A stretch of 64,000 nt of DNA from Rahnella ecdela (GTDB taxonomy: Bacteria; Pseudomonadota; Gammaproteobacteria; Enterobacterales; Enterobacteriaceae): positions 248,001 to 312,000 of the forward strand of contig NZ_JAFMOY010000130.1 in NCBI RefSeq assembly GCF_019049625.1, read 5' to 3'. Each line of letters opens with the position of its first letter. The first letter of the stretch is position 1. Position numbers and translations under genes: made by a program. This document shows, piece after piece, positions 28,395 to 37,344 of the stretch. The notes beneath the pieces were generated by a model. The model did no database searches, had not been told where the DNA came from, and saw only the letters and a program-made list of their open reading frames with translations.

Positions 28395-29135
28395 TCACGA
28401 GAAGTTTTCCAGCACAGAAAGAAACGTATGCCGGTCGCCGTGGCCTTCGGTTAAACGTACCCGCCCTTCGATGTCGGCAAGATGACTGTCCATCAGTTGC
28501 TGCGCTTTGGTCAGGTCTTTTTCTTTGATAGCCGCCACAATCATACGGTGATGATCTGCACCGCAATCATCTTTATGATCTTCTTCATACAAAGACATCA
28601 CCAGTGAAAGGCGCGCAACAATCTTCGCCAGCATTTCGGTCAGCACCGGATTTCCGGCGATTTCCGCCAGAACGATATGAAATTTGCCGGAAAGCACGGT
28701 TTTCGATTTTTCATCGCCATGATGATGAATGTGCTCTTCCTCGTCCGCCAGTTTTTCCAGCGCTTCAAGCTGTTCAGCCGTAGCACGCTCCACGACCAGT
28801 TCGAGCAACAGAGCCTCAATTTTACGGCGTGCCTCAAACAGGTTTCGGGCCTGTTCAATGCCAGGTTCCGCGACAAACGTGCCACGATTTCGTTTACGTT
28901 CCAGCAGATGATCGCTTTCCAGCACGCCCAGTGCGCCGCGCACCACGGTGCGGCTGACGCCAAAGTGTTCGGCAATCGCCTCTTCAAGAATTTTTGTGCC
29001 TGGCTTTAACGCACCTTCCCCGATAGCGGCCGCCAGCGTGGCGCGGATCCGCTCGGAAACATCGTCGTTATTATCAGCCGAACTGGCCGCGACCGGCGCT
29101 GTCCTGGCGCTTTGCGTGCGCGTTTTCTTCATCAT
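28395..29135 (-). CDS. GntR-family regulator (FadR/FCD type)
   Basis: Transcription factor of 246 residues. The winged helix lies at about residues 27-90 (ERIRATLAAAIGEGALKPGTKILEEAIAEHFGVSRTVVRGALGVLESDHLLERKRNRGTFV). The rest is an all-helical FCD effector domain with the metal-binding type histidines in HIVLAEIAGN and ADHHRMIVAAI. GGAGAAA precedes the ATG. It sits beside the isomerase and ABC-importer genes of the 29-37 kb cluster and is the natural regulator for them. Confidence 0.9.
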   Translation of the reverse strand: MMKKTRTQSARTAPVAASSADNNDDVSERIRATLAAAIGEGALKPGTKILEEAIAEHFGVSRTVVRGALGVLESDHLLERKRNRGTFVAEPGIEQARNLFEARRKIEALLLELVVERATAEQLEALEKLADEEEHIHHHGDEKSKTVLSGKFHIVLAEIAGNPVLTEMLAKIVARLSLVMSLYEEDHKDDCGADHHRMIVAAIKEKDLTKAQQLMDSHLADIEGRVRLTEGHGDRHTFLSVLENFS

Positions 29136-29284
29136 TTTCTCCAGGTTAACTCTCAGTCATACACCTTTATTCAAACTATTTGCCTCAAGACAAATTGTCC
29201 GGATACGCTCAGGTTAATTATCCCGATAAGAATCTTTCTGCGCAAACACTGAATAAGGGTTCAGGTTATTTGCACAGAAGTTCT

Positions 29285-30388
29285 TCAGCTCATTATTATG
29301 CCTTTCCGCTCGCAGATAGCGCGGATATAGCGTGCCGAGTCCTGAATAAACCGGGTAGCTTCCTGCAGGCCATAAGACTGGTTTTCATAGGTCGGATAAC
29401 CGTATTGCGCACTTTCAAATTCTTCCCAGTCCGGGATTTCACCTGCAGCCACACGTTTTTCACCTTCATCAATCATAGTGAAATAGTCTTCCAGCTCCGC
29501 CGCATTCAGATCCGGATGATCAGCACGCCAGAGCGGATCGTCAATCTGAATACACTGGCGCGGATTGGGCTGGCGGCGTTTATCATCCGTTGACTGGTTG
29601 ATTTCCAGCGACAAATTCAGGTCAGGATTCGCCTTAGCGAGAATCGGCAAAATAGCACTGAAATCAACCACACCTTGTCCGCAGGCGCGCGGCTGAAAAT
29701 CCAGACCGCCGGGTGCACGTCCGACCCAGGCATCTTTTATGTGAGTCTGGCGGATATAAGGCGCCAGCCGTTGCGCCGCCATCACCGGATGTTCCCCGCG
29801 CTGCAACATATTGGCGGTATCCAGCACCGCGCCGACACAATCTTCCCCCACTCTTTCAATCAGGCGCAAGATCTCAAAAGAGGTGATTTCATCATGCGTT
29901 TCAATATTCATATGGACGCCATGAGCCCGCGCTACAGGCGCCAGCTTGAGCAGCACGTTGCCGATGCCCTGCAATTGTTCATCCCAGCTGACATCGGTTC
30001 GAAAACGATCTACCGCCAGACGTCCCCGGTACTCTCCTTTAAAATTTCCGGGCGAAACCCACATCTCGCGACACCCAATCGCCGCGCTGGCTTCTATCAT
30101 TCGGGTGAAACCCGCAATAATGTCGCCCTCTCCAATCGCCCGTAATTCCGGGGCTTCTGCGCTGCAATAAGGGTTTATTTTGCCCAGACCACTTTCCAGA
30201 TACAGACCTAAATCGTCCGCTTTGGCGCGAATCTCCCGCAGCATTCCTGCATCCAGCGTCGGGCTCATATCTAATACTGTGCTGAAAAATATGCCTTCCA
30301 GCCCCAGTTCCTTTACATAGTCGAGGCTGCCCAATGGCCCGCGCTTTTTTACTTCAGGCAGTTTCTGCCCGTCGATGCCTAATTTCAT
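29285..30388 (-). CDS. Sugar-phosphate isomerase/epimerase (TIM barrel)
   Basis: Protein of 367 residues of the xylose-isomerase-like TIM-barrel superfamily. The family segments are MKLGIDGQKLPEVKK at the start, INIETHDEITSFEILRLIE, GAVLDTANMLQRGEHPV and RQTHIKDAW, whose Glu, Asp and His residues bind the divalent metal. The start at 30388 is preferred, with CCGGAG upstream; the frame remains open 35 codons further. It is divergent from the ABC importer and downstream of nothing else, so it probably handles the imported compound. The substrate is not identifiable. Confidence 0.82.
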   Translation of the reverse strand: MKLGIDGQKLPEVKKRGPLGSLDYVKELGLEGIFFSTVLDMSPTLDAGMLREIRAKADDLGLYLESGLGKINPYCSAEAPELRAIGEGDIIAGFTRMIEASAAIGCREMWVSPGNFKGEYRGRLAVDRFRTDVSWDEQLQGIGNVLLKLAPVARAHGVHMNIETHDEITSFEILRLIERVGEDCVGAVLDTANMLQRGEHPVMAAQRLAPYIRQTHIKDAWVGRAPGGLDFQPRACGQGVVDFSAILPILAKANPDLNLSLEINQSTDDKRRQPNPRQCIQIDDPLWRADHPDLNAAELEDYFTMIDEGEKRVAAGEIPDWEEFESAQYGYPTYENQSYGLQEATRFIQDSARYIRAICERKGIIMS

Positions 30389-30816
30389 ACAGTGCTCCGG
30401 AGTCGTGTGCTGCCAAAAAGTGGGTGCAAATTCTGGCTGAGTCGTTGAAATATGAATGTTGCAAATCATATGCCAGTGCAAACACATAACCAAAAAAACT
30501 CTTTAATTACGTTAAATATCATTAATTTAATTACAACCACTAACATTCGAAAGGATATTCGAATATTATTTCGCATTAAAATATCAACATTCGCACCAAA
30601 ATGGTTAATACAATGCACCATAATGGCGTATCTGCAATGCTACAAGATATGCGAATATCACGGTTTATTTTTTTAACCATCTGCGTGCGAATACATAAAT
30701 AAGGATTTAAACATTATCTTTCAATGAGTTAAAATATGATCTGTCTGGCTTACTCCATTCTGGCACGCTGCTTGCTTTTTCATCTTCAAGCACACGACTC
30801 AGATCCGGGAAGCCTT
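30389..30816. other. AT-rich divergent promoter region of the importer cluster
   Basis: About 430 bases without a gene between the isomerase and the importer ATPase. It is markedly AT-rich and holds several copies of ATTCG/CGAAT: a perfect palindrome ATATTCGAATAT at 30555-30566, GATATGCGAATATC at 30646, and further TTCGC/GCGAA near 30590 and 30686. These are candidate sites for the neighbouring GntR-type regulator. Confidence 0.4.
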
Positions 30817-31932
30817 ATGTCAGACATGCAAAACACCACTGAAAGCAAACGCCTGAACGTTCAGGGCCTGACTCACAGTTACGGTGGAAAGAACGCCATC
30901 AGTGATGTGTCATTTTCAATTGAAGCGGGCGAAATTGTTGCGTTGCTGGGGCCGAGCGGCTGTGGAAAATCAACCGTACTGCGGGCTATCGCAGGGCTTA
31001 TTCAGCCGAAGAACGGAAAGATCGTGCTGGGTAATCAAGATCTGGCAGATGTTTCAGCAAGAGGACGTGGGATCGGCATGGTGTTCCAGAACTATGCGTT
31101 ATTCCCGCATCTGACCGTGGCCGAGAACATCGCCTATCCGCTGGCCTGCCAGCAGATTTCCCGTGCAGCACGTAAACAGCGTGTGGAGGAAATGCTGTCA
31201 CTGGTCAGGCTCAATGATTTTGGCAACCGCCTGCCGCGTGAATTATCCGGGGGACAGCAGCAACGTGTTGCCGTCGCCCGCGCTATCGCCGGTCGTCCTT
31301 CTCTCCTGCTGCTTGATGAACCCTTCGGCGCACTGGATCGCGCGTTGCGTTTCGATCTTCAGGTCGAACTGCTGCATCTGCAAAAAACGCTCGGTATCAC
31401 CACGCTTATCGTCACCCACGATCAGGAGGAAGCACAAAGTCTGGCGAACCGTCTGGTGCTGATGAATAAAGGCAACGTCGAACAAATCGATACGCCGATG
31501 ACGGTATATGACCGTCCCAAAACGCTGTTCGTGAATACCTTTATCGGGCAGGCCAATCTTCTGCACGGCACGGTACTGCGTTTTGAACTCGATACCACTG
31601 TGATCGGCCTGCCGGATAACCGGCTGCTTCGCCTGCCGCGCCGTCTGAATTTCACTCCGGGTTCCCGGGTCACTATTACCTTCCGTCCGGAAGAAGTCCG
31701 TTTAACCGCACTGCCGGGAGAAAACACCCAACCGGCGCGGATGACGGTTTCAGTGCCGCTCGGACCTTCGCTGGTCCATGAGCTGGTTCTCGAGGACGGA
31801 ACCAGTTTGCGCGCATCTGAGGTCAGAGGCCCGTCGACCTTTATCCCGGAACCCGGAGCACAACTTTTTGCAGAAATTGATACCGCAAGGTGTCATGCCT
31901 TTCCGGCTGAACCGGAATTCATCAGTGAATAA
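30817..31932 (+). CDS. ABC importer ATPase, PotA-like
   Basis: Nucleotide-binding subunit of 371 residues for a polyamine/phosphonate/iron-type (PotA/FbpC-like) importer. Walker A GPSGCGKST, the signature LSGGQQQR, Walker B LLLLDEPFGALDRAL and the switch histidine LIVTHDQEEA are all intact. The C-terminal 110 residues form a TOBE domain (ATLxG-like LLHGTVLRFELD and VTITFRPEEVRL). The ATG at 30817 has GGGAAG upstream; an in-frame ATG at 30736 adds unrelated residues. First gene of an ATPase-binding protein-permease-permease unit. Confidence 0.93.
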   Translation: MSDMQNTTESKRLNVQGLTHSYGGKNAISDVSFSIEAGEIVALLGPSGCGKSTVLRAIAGLIQPKNGKIVLGNQDLADVSARGRGIGMVFQNYALFPHLTVAENIAYPLACQQISRAARKQRVEEMLSLVRLNDFGNRLPRELSGGQQQRVAVARAIAGRPSLLLLDEPFGALDRALRFDLQVELLHLQKTLGITTLIVTHDQEEAQSLANRLVLMNKGNVEQIDTPMTVYDRPKTLFVNTFIGQANLLHGTVLRFELDTTVIGLPDNRLLRLPRRLNFTPGSRVTITFRPEEVRLTALPGENTQPARMTVSVPLGPSLVHELVLEDGTSLRASEVRGPSTFIPEPGAQLFAEIDTARCHAFPAEPEFISE

Positions 31933-31947
31933 ACAGAGGTGAACTTT

Positions 31948-33000
31948 ATGAAAGACTTTGAAATCAGTCGTCGCCGGTTCGGTTATCTCATGGCGGGCGT
32001 CGCGGCCTCCACAATGCTGCCCTTCCCGTTACGCGCTGCCAGTCCGGCGGCCAGCGGCAGCGCGGTCGCGGCCACTTTCCCCGGAAACTGGGAAGACGCT
32101 TATCGCAACGTGCTTACGCCGGTACTGAAAAAGGAAGGCTTTGATCTGACCATCGCGCCTGCTATGGCACAGGATCAGCTGGCTAAAATCATGGCCAGCC
32201 CCGGCAATCCGCCTTACGACACGTTGCTGATGTCGCCAGGACAAATGACGATTGCGATTCAGAACGATCTTATTCAGAAAATTGACCCGTCCAGACTTAA
32301 AAACTGGCACCTGCTTGACCCGTCATTCCAGGGCGAATACGGCCCGACCGTGACCGTAGAAGTGAACGGTATTGCCTATAATCCGGATCTGGTGCCGCGT
32401 CCAAAAGGGTACCGCGATTTGTTTGAAAATCCGGCCTACAAAGGGCTGGTGTCATGGACCGGTTTTGCCTCGAATACCGCCGTGATGGCCTACACCGAAA
32501 TCGCCAAAATTTACGGCAAAGGTCCTGCGGATATGGCGGCGGTATTTAAACTTTTCAGAGAACATCCCGAGCAACTCAAAGGCGTGGTGGACAGCACTAA
32601 CCATCAGATGACGCTGTTCCAGCAAGGAGAAATCGCGGTGTTCATGTGCAGCACCAGCAACGTGGCGCGCCTGAAAAGCCTTGGTCTGAATGCAGAGTTT
32701 GTGCATCCGGAAAGCGGATCACCGGCCGCACCGGTCAATATTCATCTGACCAAAGGCAGCAAGAATCTGGACGCCGCTTACGCCTATATGGATGCCGCCA
32801 TTTCTCAATCCGCGCAGCAGCAGCTTGAACTGCCGCCGACCGAGATGTTCCCGACCAACAAAAACGTGGCACTGACTCCGGCGATTTCCGCGTATGTCAC
32901 CCGCGAACAGCTTAAAACGCTGGTTTATCCGGACTGGGCTGAAATAAACAAAAACCGTGATGACTGGATCCGCCAGTTCGACACTCTGGTTGCAGGCTGA
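31948..33000 (+). CDS. ABC importer substrate-binding protein with Tat-type signal
   Basis: Periplasmic binding protein of 350 residues, family 6-like (spermidine/putrescine, thiamine, iron group). The N-terminus ISRRRFGYLMAGVAASTMLPFPLRA is a likely twin-arginine signal (SRRRFG), so it may be exported folded. The mature part has the typical SGSAVAATFPGNWEDAYRNVLTPVLKKEG and a hinge region. The ATG at 31948 with AGAGGTG is preferred over the GTG at 31939. It directly follows the ATPase gene. The ligand is unknown; polyamines, amino-acid derivatives or phosphonates are all possible for the family. Confidence 0.88.
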   Translation: MKDFEISRRRFGYLMAGVAASTMLPFPLRAASPAASGSAVAATFPGNWEDAYRNVLTPVLKKEGFDLTIAPAMAQDQLAKIMASPGNPPYDTLLMSPGQMTIAIQNDLIQKIDPSRLKNWHLLDPSFQGEYGPTVTVEVNGIAYNPDLVPRPKGYRDLFENPAYKGLVSWTGFASNTAVMAYTEIAKIYGKGPADMAAVFKLFREHPEQLKGVVDSTNHQMTLFQQGEIAVFMCSTSNVARLKSLGLNAEFVHPESGSPAAPVNIHLTKGSKNLDAAYAYMDAAISQSAQQQLELPPTEMFPTNKNVALTPAISAYVTREQLKTLVYPDWAEINKNRDDWIRQFDTLVAG

Positions 33001-33006
33001 GGTGAA

Positions 33007-33837
33007 ATGATGAAGCAGAGCGGCTTCCCTTACGTCGTACCGATGTTATTGCTTTCCGTGGCATTTTTTGCGACGCCACTTGCCGTCCTGGTCGGTTTCA
33101 GCTTCACCGGACACGGCGGAGCAACGCTGGATCATTACGCCCGTTTCTTCGGGGATGCGTTCAATTTTCGCGTATTGATCAACACCGCGCGTCTCGGTAT
33201 CGAAACCGTTATCGGCACCACTCTGCTGGGCATTCCGATTGCCCTGCTTTACTGGCATGGCGGACGCAATCTTCGGCAGATCCTGATTTTCCTGACCCTG
33301 ATCCCAATGCTGACCAGCAACGTAGTCCGCACGTTTGCCTGGATAGTGATCCTCGGGCGTCAGGGGCCGATCAGCGAGGCGCTGATGTCTATGGGCATTA
33401 CCGGGATGCCGACCAGCCTGATGTTTACCGAACTCGGGCTGGTGATGGCAATGTGTCAGATTGACCTGCCGCTAATCATTTTGCCGCTGATTGCCATTCT
33501 TTCCCGGACGCCGTATCAGCTCACCGAAGCGGCACAGGTGTCGGGCGCCGGCCCGTGGCGCATTCTGGTCACCGTACTACTGCCGCTGATGTTGCCGGGT
33601 TTACTGGCGGGGTGGATCCTGGTGTTTGCCAGTACCAGCAGCTCTTTCGTCACTCAGGCGGTGATCGGCGGCGCGCGAAATGTGTATGTTCCGCAACTGA
33701 TTTATCGCGAAGTCGGCACGCTGTTCGACTGGCCGCTGGCCTCGGCAATCGCCGTGGTTCTGTTGCTTTCCACGGGCTGCCTGCTGGTGGCGCTCACCAT
33801 GATTTCACGCCACAGGAGACTGGTCGGCCATGCGTAA
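33007..33837 (+). CDS. ABC importer permease, PotB-like
   Basis: Inner-membrane subunit of 276 residues with six membrane segments. The cytoplasmic coupling loop EAAQVSGAGPWRILVTVLLPLMLPGLLAG is the EAA motif (EAAxxxGAxxxxxFxxVxLP) that contacts the ATPase. It begins 6 bases after the binding-protein gene and overlaps the second permease by 8 bases, so the order is typical for PotB/PotC-type pairs. Confidence 0.92.
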   Translation: MMKQSGFPYVVPMLLLSVAFFATPLAVLVGFSFTGHGGATLDHYARFFGDAFNFRVLINTARLGIETVIGTTLLGIPIALLYWHGGRNLRQILIFLTLIPMLTSNVVRTFAWIVILGRQGPISEALMSMGITGMPTSLMFTELGLVMAMCQIDLPLIILPLIAILSRTPYQLTEAAQVSGAGPWRILVTVLLPLMLPGLLAGWILVFASTSSSFVTQAVIGGARNVYVPQLIYREVGTLFDWPLASAIAVVLLLSTGCLLVALTMISRHRRLVGHA

Positions 33838-34660
33838 ACAATACGAAAATCCGCTTCCGGCGCTGCTCTATAAACTGTTTGTGTATGGCTTCGGCACGTT
33901 GTGTGTCATCTATCTGGTGGCACCGATTGTTATCGCCCTGATGATGTCATTTACCTCCGGTCAGACACTGAAATATCCGCCGCAGGGCTTTTCCCTGCGC
34001 TGGTACGAAGCGTTGCTGGACCCGGTTCGTTCAGCCACAGAACAGACCGCGGCGTGGAACTCGCTGAAAATCGCCGGTCTGGCAGTGCTCGGCGCCCTGC
34101 TGTTTGCGGTGCCCGCGACCATCGGTATGACCCGTATGAAACGCAGCAGCGTCAGCACCATCGAACCGCTGCTGCTTGCTCCGCTGGTTTTGCCCAGTCT
34201 GGTTTATGGACTGGCGGCGCTGATTGTGGCGAATTTTATCGGCTTTCAGCCGTCGCTGTGGCTCACGGTGATCGGGCATGTGGTGGTGTTCGGCCCGCTG
34301 ATGTACCGCGCGGCGTCGGTGGTCGCACAGGGGATCAATCCTTCACTGGCGGAAGCTTCCACAACGATGGGCGCCAACTGGTTTATGACCCTGCGCCGCG
34401 TCACATTGCCGCTGTTATTACCGGGGATCCTGGCCGGTGCGTTCCTGGTATTTATCCAGTCACTCGACAACGTTTCGGTTTCACTGTTCCTTGCGGACGC
34501 GAAAACCACGGTACTTCCTCTGCGCATGTTCGCGCTGATTGAAGAATCGCTCGATGTGCGTGTGGCCGCTATTTCCGGGATCCTCATTGCCGTGACGTTG
34601 CTCGGCCTGCTGGTTGCCCGGCGGGTTCTTGCGCCACGCCCCGTACCTGAAAACTCATAA
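33830..34660 (+). CDS. ABC importer permease, PotC-like
   Basis: Second transmembrane subunit of 276 residues with six spans. The EAA-type loop reads EASTTMGANWFMTLRRVTLPLLLPGILAG. The start overlaps the first permease gene by 8 bases, which points to translational coupling. It completes the four-part importer; the creatinase-fold gene follows 34 bases downstream and may be in the same transcript. Confidence 0.92.
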   Translation: MRKQYENPLPALLYKLFVYGFGTLCVIYLVAPIVIALMMSFTSGQTLKYPPQGFSLRWYEALLDPVRSATEQTAAWNSLKIAGLAVLGALLFAVPATIGMTRMKRSSVSTIEPLLLAPLVLPSLVYGLAALIVANFIGFQPSLWLTVIGHVVVFGPLMYRAASVVAQGINPSLAEASTTMGANWFMTLRRVTLPLLLPGILAGAFLVFIQSLDNVSVSLFLADAKTTVLPLRMFALIEESLDVRVAAISGILIAVTLLGLLVARRVLAPRPVPENS

Positions 34661-34694
34661 CTCACTGACTCATTTTTGACGTAAGGAACACCCT

Positions 34695-36119
34695 ATGAAC
34701 ACTCATCCGACGATGGCCAAAGGCTCCCGTATCGGACATTTACTGGCAGATTTCCAGCCAGATTTCGATTTCATCGCCCCGCTTCCTTTACCGGTTGAAG
34801 AGTTCGAAGAACGTCTGCGTAAAATACGCCGTCAGGCTGTCGAAGCCGGACACGACGCGATTGTGGTTCACGCCGGCAGCGTCGGCTGGTTCCATGCATC
34901 CAATGCGTACCTGCGTTATATCTGCGACTGGATGCGCGAAGGCGTGCTGATTATCCCCACCGATTCGGACCAGCCGCTGGTACTGCTCTCATTCTTTACC
35001 CAATCGGTGTTGTTGCCACCCGGCGGTGAACCGGTGCTGGTGGATGAAATCTGGCAAATCGGGCCGATCGGGCGCGAATACTCCGACCGTCCGGGGGATT
35101 CCGTGATTAAAACAGCGGAGAAATGCGCGCAGATACTGGCCCGCTTCGGGCTGACTGCGGCACAGATTGGCAAGATTGGCGACCGGACATCCCTGACATT
35201 TTGGGCTGCGCTTGAAACACTGACGCCAAAATGCAAATTCGTGGCTGATAACGCCATTGTGGATCGCCTGCAAAAGGTGCGTTCACCACGCGAAATTGCA
35301 TTATTCCGTGGCGCGGCGCAGATGATCAGTCTCGGGACGCAGGCCGCCTATCATGTCACCAGACCGGGTGTGACAGACCATGAAATCTACGCAGCGTTTT
35401 CTTTTGCTCAGCTGGCTGCCGGCGGCGAAACCGGCGACGGTTATCAGATTGGTATCAATGAGTTTGGTACCCATTGCGGCAAACCCTACGGGCATGTGGT
35501 GCGTCCCGGTGATCTGATTAACCTGTATATTTCCAACGTAACCTGCCGGGGCTATACCGCGCAAACGGCCAGAATGATTGCCGTCGGTGATATCACGCCA
35601 CATCAGGAAGACGTGCTCGCCGCCTGTACCGAAGGGGTAAAACGCGCTGAGAAGCTGATCCGACCGGGCGCGCTGATGCGCGATATTAACAATGCCGCCT
35701 TCGGCCCGATGATTGAACGCGGCATGCTGACTTCACCTGAGGCGAGGACGATGCCGTATAACTGGGCACCGATGCCGGACGGGGACGCGCGGCTGATCCC
35801 GCATCAGTATGTGCAGGATATCGACTGGGAAGCGCAGGGGCGCAAGCTGATGCATGTGTATCCGGCGACGCATGGCCCGCACAATCCTAACCTCGGGCAT
35901 TCCGTTGGTATGGCTGGCGCACAGAACAGTTTTAATATTTCATCACATAACTATGACCTGCTGGAAGAAGGCATGGTGTTTGTCCTGCATACCCAATGGC
36001 TTGAGCCACTGTCGGCGGGCTGTAATATCGGTGATTGTTACGTTGTCACTAAAAACGGTTTTGAAAATCTAAGCCACCATACGCCGCTTGAAACCCACCG
36101 TATCGCCGCAGGGAACTGA
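34695..36119 (+). CDS. M24/creatinase-fold protein lacking metal ligands
   Basis: Protein of 474 residues with a creatinase N-terminal domain (about 35-180) and an M24 pita-bread domain (about 190-450). Of the five metal ligands only the His seems kept (GHSVGM): the two Asp positions read Tyr (GDLINLY) and Gln (GYTAQTARM), the first Glu reads His (GMVFVLHTQW) and the last Glu reads Gly (CNIGDCYVV). The catalytic-type His in NEFGTHCGKP is retained, as in creatinase, which works without metal. It is therefore better read as a metal-free hydrolase than as an aminopeptidase. It follows the ABC importer and precedes a flavin reductase, which suggests a role in breaking down the imported compound. 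TAAGGA precedes the ATG. Confidence 0.75.
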   Translation: MNTHPTMAKGSRIGHLLADFQPDFDFIAPLPLPVEEFEERLRKIRRQAVEAGHDAIVVHAGSVGWFHASNAYLRYICDWMREGVLIIPTDSDQPLVLLSFFTQSVLLPPGGEPVLVDEIWQIGPIGREYSDRPGDSVIKTAEKCAQILARFGLTAAQIGKIGDRTSLTFWAALETLTPKCKFVADNAIVDRLQKVRSPREIALFRGAAQMISLGTQAAYHVTRPGVTDHEIYAAFSFAQLAAGGETGDGYQIGINEFGTHCGKPYGHVVRPGDLINLYISNVTCRGYTAQTARMIAVGDITPHQEDVLAACTEGVKRAEKLIRPGALMRDINNAAFGPMIERGMLTSPEARTMPYNWAPMPDGDARLIPHQYVQDIDWEAQGRKLMHVYPATHGPHNPNLGHSVGMAGAQNSFNISSHNYDLLEEGMVFVLHTQWLEPLSAGCNIGDCYVVTKNGFENLSHHTPLETHRIAAGN

Positions 36120-36120
36120 T

Positions 36121-36768
36121 ATGACCCGACCTTCTTCACATACTCATTTTGATTTTGCACAGCTGACGGAACGTGAACGTTATAAAATTCTCATCGGCAC
36201 CGTGATCCCGCGCCCTGTCGCGCTGGTCACGACTGTCAGTAAAGACGGCGTACCGAATGCAGGACCGTTCAGCTTTTTCAATGTGCTGACGCATGACCCG
36301 GCGATTGTGGCGATCGGCGTCGAGAATTATGCTGATATGCGCTTTAAGGACACTGCGCGTAACATCCGTGAAACCGGCGAGTTTACGGTTCACATCGTAG
36401 ACGATGCGCTGGTCAGGCAGATGGAAATCTGTGCCATAAAATTCGGGCCAGAGGTCGATGAACTTAAAGAAGCCGGGCTGGATACTACACCGGGGCTGAT
36501 GGTCAGAAGCCCGCGTATTCTTGCGGCCCCTGCGGCGCTGGAATGCCGTCGTCACACCACGCTTCAGGTGGGGCCAGCGCGGGAGATTATTCTCGGTGAA
36601 GTGCTGGGGGTTTATGTGCGAAGCGATGCGGTTGACTCATCGAATCTGCATATCGACCAGCAGATGATGGACGCTGTCGGAAGAATGGGTGGCCATACTT
36701 ACACCCGAACGCGCGACCAGTTCGATATTAAGACGCTGACACCGGAGGAATGGGCAGCCAGGGAATGA
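36121..36768 (+). CDS. Flavin reductase family (FMN-binding split barrel) protein
   Basis: Protein of 215 residues of the flavin-reductase-like split-barrel family. ILIGTVIPRPVALVTTVSKDGVPNAGPFSFFNVLTHDPAIVAIGV is the typical FMN-binding start, and MEICAIKFGPEVDELKEAGL with GEVLGVYVR the later strands. Members reduce flavin for a partner monooxygenase or act as flavin oxidoreductases themselves. The ATG at 36121 lies one base after the M24-fold stop, with AGGGA inside that gene, so the two are co-translated. A partner oxygenase is not seen in this cluster. Confidence 0.83.
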   Translation: MTRPSSHTHFDFAQLTERERYKILIGTVIPRPVALVTTVSKDGVPNAGPFSFFNVLTHDPAIVAIGVENYADMRFKDTARNIRETGEFTVHIVDDALVRQMEICAIKFGPEVDELKEAGLDTTPGLMVRSPRILAAPAALECRRHTTLQVGPAREIILGEVLGVYVRSDAVDSSNLHIDQQMMDAVGRMGGHTYTRTRDQFDIKTLTPEEWAARE

Positions 36769-36773
36769 TAAAA

Positions 36774-36995
36774 TCAGATATCAAAATCATTCATTCGGGA
36801 CGGACTGCCGGGGAAATTATCGTAGGACCCGCTGATGTAGGTGCCTTCTTTAAAGATGATGACTTCATCGACTCTGACTGGATGAGAGCAAACGGCACAG
36901 ACAATAGAATTTACCTGTTCAGCGAAAGGGGTATTCGCGCTGGCGACAAAGCGGTCTGAGCCGCATTGCTCGCAGACAATCCTGATATCTGGCAT
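36774..36995 (-). CDS. Small zinc-ribbon protein
   Basis: Protein of 73 residues with two CxxC knuckles, CEQCGS near residue 8 and CAVCSH near residue 33, spaced as in a zinc ribbon. The rest has no known motif. It is convergent with the flavin reductase gene, 5 bases apart, and has no good ribosome site, but the paired cysteines make a real gene likely. Role unknown; such proteins often bind nucleic acids or act as metal adaptors. Confidence 0.6.
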   Translation of the reverse strand: MPDIRIVCEQCGSDRFVASANTPFAEQVNSIVCAVCSHPVRVDEVIIFKEGTYISGSYDNFPGSPSRMNDFDI

Positions 36996-37344
36996 GTGAT
37001 GAGTCCGGCATTAAGAAGTAATCATTAACTTAAATATAGCATAATTAGATTATTCTCATTGTTGATAGTTATTTCCAGTAATTTCAAGCAGAAAGTCGCC
37101 TTTTTTAACCGCATCCTGCAAAAAAATCCCAAAAAAAAGCCCGCTCGAAGGCGGGCAATCACAGACGGACACAAGGATTAAATGCAGTGGTTATCTGTAG
37201 CGTGGTACAGATGAATCAATCATAGCTTGCTTTACGTTGTCCGCGAGGCGACTTTGGTGGAGTGATGAAAAATAGGAATATTCCGCAGAGTTATCCCCTC
37301 AAACCACGACGCCACCGGCAGACTCTACCGGTGCTTTCTGAGTG
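36996..37344. other. Intergenic region with one terminator
   Basis: About 350 bases between the zinc-ribbon gene and the SDR gene. The left part is AT-rich and may hold the zinc-ribbon promoter. A minus-strand terminator hairpin is described separately. CACCGG and CCGGTG near 37310-37330 form a further weak hairpin just after the SDR stop. No gene was seen. Confidence 0.5.
37131..37156 (-). terminator. Rho-independent terminator on the minus strand
   Basis: On the minus strand GCCCGC, a six-base loop and GCGGGC are followed by a run of eight T. It is about 190 bases beyond the SDR stop and probably ends that transcript. Confidence 0.75.
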
